A stretch of 64,000 bases of DNA from Halomicroarcula saliterrae (lineage in GTDB: Archaea > Halobacteriota > Halobacteria > Halobacteriales > Haloarculaceae): positions 1,116,001 to 1,180,000 of the forward strand of contig NZ_JAMQON010000001.1 in assembly GCF_031624395.1 (NCBI RefSeq), written 5' to 3'. Below are positions 60,097 to 64,000 of this stretch, piece by piece. The notes below the pieces were generated by a model. That model was not told the origin of the DNA and searched no databases. It saw only the letters and a program-made list of their open reading frames with translations. How positions within the stretch are numbered: the stretch's first letter is position 1; every line of letters begins with the position of its first letter. A program made the translations under genes and the position numbers.

Positions 60097-60930
60097 GTGA
60101 ACCGCCGAAAACTGCTCGCGTGTTGTGGCGGGAGCCTCGCCGCGCTGGCCGGCTGCCTCTCCGCATCGCCGTCCGATTCGACCGAGGAGTCTGCGCCCGG
60201 AACCGAGAGACCGACGGAACGGTCCACCGCGACACCGACGGAGTCCGCATCGAGCGTCGCCGTCGAAGACATCGCCGCACAGAAAGCCGTCAGCTACAGT
60301 TCGATGATGGGGTCCGGCGGTGTCCTCGCGGCCGCGGACCGCCAGTACGTCGTCGCCTCGGTCACCGGGACCGAGACGTACGAGCGTCCGGAGTTCGTCT
60401 TCGAGACCGACAGCGAAACGTACGATTCCGGGCTCGACGACACCGTGGGCGCCAGAAACGCGTCCGTCGCGGGCCGTCACCGGCCGTACGTCGCCTTCGA
60501 TATCCCGTCGCCCCTGTCGGCGTCGAACCCGCGGATTCGGCGGGCCGATGACGAGGACGAGACGTGGTCACTGCCCGACGACGCCGCGGCGACGCTGGCC
60601 GCGCCCGCCCCGCGATTCGAGCTCGACGAACTGACAGTGCCCGACAGCGTCTCGGAGGGCCGGCCGCTTTCTGTCTCCCTGACGGTGACGAACGTCGCCG
60701 ACACCGAGGGCCGGTTCCTCGCGGCGCTCTACTGGCCGACACGGGAAATTCAGGACGACGACGAGTCCCGTCTCGTCGAGCGGGACGTCGCGGCCGGCGA
60801 GACGACGACGGCGTCGCTCGACATCGACACCAGCTACACCGCCTCCGAGGACGGGCCGGTCACACTGTCGGTCCGGGGCCACGTCTGCGCGAGTCGCGAG
60901 GTAACACTCCAGAACGCGTCGTCCCCCTGA
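60097..60930 (+). CDS. Tat lipoprotein, unknown function (GTG start)
   Basis: A 277-residue exported protein starting with GTG: MNRRKLLACCGGSLAALAGC, containing the twin-arginine motif RRKLL and the lipobox LAGC. The mature chain begins with a Ser/Thr/Glu-rich spacer, then a domain AVSYSSMMGSGGVLAAADRQ and YVVASVTGTETYERPEFVFE. The C-terminal half (about residues 175-277) has the strand pattern of an immunoglobulin- or CARDB-like fold (VSLTVTNVADTEGRFLAALY, TTASLDIDTSYTASEDGPVT). The ATG 33 codons upstream would put the Tat motif far from the N-terminus, so GTG is preferred. It converges on the cytochrome P450. Function is not known. Confidence 0.78.
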   Translation: MNRRKLLACCGGSLAALAGCLSASPSDSTEESAPGTERPTERSTATPTESASSVAVEDIAAQKAVSYSSMMGSGGVLAAADRQYVVASVTGTETYERPEFVFETDSETYDSGLDDTVGARNASVAGRHRPYVAFDIPSPLSASNPRIRRADDEDETWSLPDDAAATLAAPAPRFELDELTVPDSVSEGRPLSVSLTVTNVADTEGRFLAALYWPTREIQDDDESRLVERDVAAGETTTASLDIDTSYTASEDGPVTLSVRGHVCASREVTLQNASSP

Positions 60931-60939
60931 CCGTCGGTT

Positions 60940-62280
60940 TCAGTTCCGCTCGACGACCCGCATCGACATCTCCTGTCGCGGGTGGGCGGTCAGCGACGGC
61001 ATGAGCTCCAGTGGCGTCTCGCCGAGGAACTCCAGCCGATACTGCTGGGCCGTGGTCGCGACGATGAGCTGTGCTTCCAGCATCGCCAGATGCTTGCCGA
61101 TACAGTGGCGCGGGCCGCCGCCGAAGGGGAAGTACGCGAATCGTGGCCGGTCGTTGGCCCGGTCGGGCTTCCAGCGTTCGGGGTCGAAGGTGTCGGGGTC
61201 CTCGTAGAACCGCTCCGAGCGGTGGACGCCCCACTGGGGGAGCATCAGCGTCATCCCACTCTCGACGGGGTACCCCGACAGCTCGACGGCCTCGATCGGC
61301 TCGCGGAACATCGTGTACACGGGCGGGTAGAGCCGCATGGCCTCCTGAATGACCCACTCCAGATAGTCGAGCTCCCGGACGTGGGCCATCCCCGGGCGCT
61401 CGTCGCCGACCACCTCGTCCAGTTCCTCGTGGACCCGCCGTTCGATTTCGGGGTGTTCCGAGAGGAGGAACCACGTGTAGGTCAGTGTCAGCGCGGTCGT
61501 GTCGTGGCCCGCAAGCAGCATCGTCATCATCTCGTCGCGGAGTTGCTCCGGGGACTCGACGCCGTCGTCGCGGGCCCGGATGAGCACCGACAGGAAGTCC
61601 ATCGGCCCGTCGTCGCCGCTCCCGGCGGTCCGCTCGCGGACCGAGATGATGTCGTCGAGTATCGCGTCGAGCGACGCCACCGCGGCCTCGAACTCGGCGT
61701 CGTCGGGCATCGGCATCCACTCCGGCGCGGCGAATCGCAGCGGGTCCGGCTCGAACCGCTGGCCGAGGGGCAACAGCTGTTGCTCTATCTCCGCGACGCG
61801 CTCCTCGCCGAGCTCGACGCCCATCATCAAGTCGAGAATGACGTCGAGCGTGGTGCGTGTCATCACCCGCTCGGCGTTGACCACGTCGCCGTCGTCCCAG
61901 CCCGCGAGCCGGTCTTCCGTGTGGTCGGTGATGCGGCCGGCCATGCCCGACAGCCGACGCATCGAGAACGCCGGGTTGGCGAGCTGTCGCTGTTGCTCCC
62001 AGGTGTCGCCCTCGGAGAGCAACAGGCCGTCACCGAGCAGGTCCCCCAGAGCGTCCCCCTGGAAGTCGGGTTTGCGAAAGCGGTCGGCCTCGGAGACCAG
62101 CACTCGCTCTATCGCGGCCGGGTCACAGAGCATCACCGTCTCCATCGGCCCCATATCGAAGTAGGCCACGTCGCCGTAGGCGTCTTCGAGCGCCGAGATG
62201 AACCGGAACGGGTCCGAGGCGTAGGTTCGACTGCTCCCGAACAGCGGTTCGCCCTTCGGTCCGGGTGGCGTTTCTGCCAT
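60940..62280 (-). CDS. Cytochrome P450
   Basis: A 446-residue haem monooxygenase. The I-helix motif is MMTMLLAGHDTTALTLTYTW (AGHDTT), the K-helix ExxR is VIQEAMRLYPPVY, the PERF region is DTFDPERWKPDRAN and the haem-binding loop is YFPFGGGPRHCIGKHLAMLE with Cys393. It oxidises a hydrophobic substrate using two electrons from a ferredoxin-type partner; the substrate is unknown and no redox partner is adjacent. The N-terminus MAETPPGPKGEPLFGSSRTY has the proline-rich P450 entry but no membrane anchor, so it is probably soluble. It converges on the Tat lipoprotein. Confidence 0.94.
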   Translation of the reverse strand: MAETPPGPKGEPLFGSSRTYASDPFRFISALEDAYGDVAYFDMGPMETVMLCDPAAIERVLVSEADRFRKPDFQGDALGDLLGDGLLLSEGDTWEQQRQLANPAFSMRRLSGMAGRITDHTEDRLAGWDDGDVVNAERVMTRTTLDVILDLMMGVELGEERVAEIEQQLLPLGQRFEPDPLRFAAPEWMPMPDDAEFEAAVASLDAILDDIISVRERTAGSGDDGPMDFLSVLIRARDDGVESPEQLRDEMMTMLLAGHDTTALTLTYTWFLLSEHPEIERRVHEELDEVVGDERPGMAHVRELDYLEWVIQEAMRLYPPVYTMFREPIEAVELSGYPVESGMTLMLPQWGVHRSERFYEDPDTFDPERWKPDRANDRPRFAYFPFGGGPRHCIGKHLAMLEAQLIVATTAQQYRLEFLGETPLELMPSLTAHPRQEMSMRVVERN

Positions 62281-62341
62281 TGGCGCGGGTTAGGACCGGA
62301 CACGTTTGAATTGCATGCCAACTCCGACCCGCTGGCTCGTC

Positions 62342-62722
62342 TCACAGCCACCGGACGGGGTCCAGATTCCACTCAGTGTGGGTCCGCGCCCACGCTCCGC
62401 CCAGCCCGCCGAGCGCGCTCAGACCGACGGTGTAGCCCAGGAAGAACGCGAAGACGAGCGCGAGAAAGAGGCCGTACCCCGGCGAGGACGGCGGGATACC
62501 GAAGCCGAGCAGCCCGGCGACGAACAGCGACGGAATAAACAGCGCGAGCAGCGGGACCATCGCGGCGACGCCGGCCAAGGTCCCGAGCCAGAGCCCGCTG
62601 GCGTACCCCCCGCCGTGGCGGTTGGCCGCGACCGCGCCGCCCACGACCGACGAGAACGGGAGTATCGACAGCGCGAGCGTCACTAGCGCACCCCATCCAG
62701 CGTCGACGAAGGTCTCGCGCAT
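62342..62722 (-). CDS. DUF5518 membrane protein (intact copy)
   Basis: A 126-residue protein of about four spans, MRETFVDAGWGALVTLALSI at the start, with LPFSSVVGGAVAANRHGGGY, LWLGTLAGVAAMVPLLALFI, FLALVFAFFLGYTVGLSALG and the C-terminal GGLGGAWARTHTEW. The repeated SALGGL....A motif and the PFSSVVGGAVA segment match DUF5518 of haloarchaea, a family of unknown function. A minus-strand TATA (TTATATA, 62757-62751) lies about 32 bases upstream of the ATG. It is followed upstream by a frameshifted paralogue at 62765-63132. Confidence 0.85.
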   Translation of the reverse strand: MRETFVDAGWGALVTLALSILPFSSVVGGAVAANRHGGGYASGLWLGTLAGVAAMVPLLALFIPSLFVAGLLGFGIPPSSPGYGLFLALVFAFFLGYTVGLSALGGLGGAWARTHTEWNLDPVRWL

Positions 62723-62764
62723 CCTGTCTGTCGGTGTCGGCAGGGGTGGATATATAATGTGGGC

Positions 62765-63132
62765 TCAGAGGTCGAGTTCGTTCTTCGCGAAGTTGCCGAT
62801 CAACCCACCGAGGGCGCTCAGACCCACGGTGTAGAGCGCACTGATGACGCCCAGAACGAGCAAAGCGACGATGCCGAGCCCGCTCACGCTCGGCGGCGCG
62901 CCCGCACCGACGGCGAACACGCCCAGGAATACGACGAAGACGAGAAACAGGGCTCCCCCGATGAGCAGGCTGATAACGCCCGAGATGGCGCCGACCTTCA
63001 CGCCGTCGTCGTCCCGCCTTCGAGGTAGCCCGCGACCGCCCCGCCCAGAACTGTCGAGAAGGGGACGAAACCCAGAACCACACTTGCGACGACGCCGATT
63101 ACCGCGTTTAGCAGGGTGTCGTGTTCTCCCAT
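62765..63132 (-). pseudogene. DUF5518 membrane protein with a single -1 frameshift
   Basis: The N-terminal half reads MGEHDTLLNAVIGVVASVVL, then GFVPFSTVLGGAVAGYLEGG, and the frame is lost at the run ccc (plus-strand 63013-63015). One base later the sense resumes as DDDGVKVGAISGVISLLIGG and continues GLSALGGLIGNFAKNELDL to a stop at 62765. Adding one base to the G run (minus strand GGG to GGGG) restores a protein parallel to the intact DUF5518 next door (shared PFS.V.GGAVA and VGLSALGGL). Either this copy is decaying or the assembly has a homopolymer error, as in the amphi-Trp gene. Confidence 0.85.
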
Positions 63133-63216
63133 CGCCACGGGGTACACGGGGCCAGTATCTATGGTTTGGTTCTGTCGGCACTGGTGACGGCTGTCGAAAG
63201 GCGAAAATCGTCGTCG

Positions 63217-64000
63217 TCAGATTTCGGACTCGAAGTCGTCGAGCCCGTAGGCGGGCTCGGCGCCGCGGCGGTCGAGCGTCTCGTTGGCCAGCAGCCAGTA
63301 GACGACCGACAGCGCCTTTCGCCCCTTGTTGTTGGTCGGGACGACCAGGTCCACGTTGGACGTGGTGTTGTTGGAGTCACACATCGCGATGACCGGGATG
63401 CCGACCGTGATGGCCTCCTTGACGGCCTGGGCGTCACCGATGGGGTCGGTGACGACCACGACGTCGGGCTCGATGTAGCCGTCGTAGTCCGGGTTCGTCA
63501 GCGTCCCGGGGATGAAGCGGCCCGTGCGGGCACGGGCACCGACGGCGTCTGCGAACTTCTCGGCCGGGAACCGGCCGTACTGGCGCGAAGACGCCACGAG
63601 AATCTGCTCGGGCTCGTAGTTGGCCAGGAAGTCCGCGGCGGTGCGGATGCGCGTGTCCGTCATCGAGACGTCCAGCACGTAGAGCCCGTCGGTCCGGACG
63701 CGGTGGATGAACCGCTCCATGTCCTGGGTCTTCTGCTGGGTCCCGATGTGGACACCGGCGCCGAGATAGTCCTCGACTGGGATGAGGAGGTCGGCCTCGC
63801 TCTGCTCGTCGGGCATGACGTCCTCGTCGAGCTGTGGGGCTTCCGCTTCCTCGGCCTCGTCGGCGTCCGCTGGTTCGGCCTCGGCCTCGTCGGCGTCGGC
63901 GGGCTGTTCGGCGTCCGTCTCGGTCTCCGCGTCGGCGTCGTCGAGCTCTTCGTCCGCTTCGGACGGGTCGAACTCGGACTCCTCGGCGTCGAGACCTTCT
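63217..64000 (-). CDS. rps2: 30S ribosomal protein S2, 5' end outside window
   Basis: The visible protein reads from the right edge through an acidic N-terminal extension (about 61 residues of Glu/Asp/Ala, ending PQLDEDV) into [20 protein letters not shown], the start of the S2 core. Further landmarks are [60 protein letters not shown] and [20 protein letters not shown], ending [10 protein letters not shown]2 binds the small-subunit head-platform junction and is required for S1 or mRNA interaction. The internal ATG at 63816 is not the start because the upstream sequence is coding-like in frame. In many haloarchaea S2 lies near the mevalonate kinase cluster, as here. Confidence 0.94.
   Translation of the reverse strand, partial: EGLDAEESEFDPSEADEELDDADAETETDAEQPADADEAEAEPADADEAEEAEAPQLDEDVMPDEQSEADLLIPVEDYLGAGVHIGTQQKTQDMERFIHRVRTDGLYVLDVSMTDTRIRTAADFLANYEPEQILVASSRQYGRFPAEKFADAVGARARTGRFIPGTLTNPDYDGYIEPDVVVVTDPIGDAQAVKEAITVGIPVIAMCDSNNTTSNVDLVVPTNNKGRKALSVVYWLLANETLDRRGAEPAYGLDDFESEI

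Overview
This window is chromosomal DNA from an extremely halophilic archaeon (class Halobacteria; the family Haloarculaceae is plausible but cannot be fixed from the sequence alone). The evidence is high GC content, very acidic proteins, twin-arginine lipoprotein signals (RR...LAGC), TATA elements placed 25-30 bases before start codons as in leaderless haloarchaeal transcripts, and many proteins of purely haloarchaeal families (DUF4013, DUF5518, DUF5796, DUF7123, DUF7128, amphi-Trp, 7TM-PAS histidine kinases). No rRNA, tRNA, CRISPR array, complete insertion sequence or prophage was seen. The gene content is mostly core, with short intergenic repeat structures.

Layout. 1-3.8 kb: a coupled pair of bacterial-PH-domain membrane proteins, a Met-rich repeat spondin lipoprotein and a beta-carbonic anhydrase. 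3.8-9.7 kb: an Lhr-type helicase, a membrane-anchored winged-helix regulator, a metallo-beta-lactamase-fold hydrolase and a GAF histidine kinase. 9.7-14.7 kb: a ribosome-rescue block (Pelota and RqcH) enclosing two DUF4013 membrane proteins. 14.7-24.2 kb: truncated haemoglobin, FAD amine-oxidase-like protein, second MBL hydrolase, SRPBCC protein, Elp3, cupin, an archaeal RecJ-like DHH/OB/S1 protein, a Yip1 membrane protein and an FMN reductase. 24.2-31.4 kb: APC permease with universal stress protein, MutY, MgtC/DUF4010 protein, AI-2E-family transporter and PadR regulator. 31.6-33.9 kb: a frameshifted amphi-Trp gene, then shikimate kinase with chorismate mutase. 34-38.3 kb: a 7TM-PAS histidine kinase, a small zinc finger and a CDC48-type AAA ATPase. 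38.5-45.6 kb: nitrilase-family amidase, SRPBCC, small regulators, LEA14-like protein, PhoU, ATP-NAD kinase, CinA-like protein and an alpha/beta hydrolase. 46-54 kb: a second 7TM-PAS kinase, a beta-propeller lipoprotein, glutamyl-tRNA synthetase, cupin, SnoaL and a Get3/ArsA ATPase. 54-64 kb: the isoprenoid/RNA-decay cluster (mevalonate kinase, isopentenyl phosphate kinase, RNase J, polyprenyl synthase), then a Tat lipoprotein, a cytochrome P450, two DUF5518 genes (one frameshifted) and ribosomal protein S2, which runs off the right edge.

How the genes work together. Pelota and RqcH both act on stalled ribosomes, so the two membrane proteins between them are the best candidates for a new partner. 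Mevalonate kinase and isopentenyl phosphate kinase make isopentenyl diphosphate by the archaeal route, and the polyprenyl synthase extends it for lipids. RNase J sits between these and is preceded by an unusual membrane-anchored acidic repeat protein. Shikimate kinase and chorismate mutase are a coupled aromatic-amino-acid pair. Several intergenic regions hold elaborate inverted or tandem repeats: a four-stem nested palindrome at 53492-53631, a 60-base tandem array with two hairpins per unit at 45661-45840, a 56-base array at 23454-23585, and a nested palindrome at 38336-38399. Two genes carry single-base deletions in C or G runs (31607-31880 and 62765-63132), which could be real decay or homopolymer errors in the assembly.
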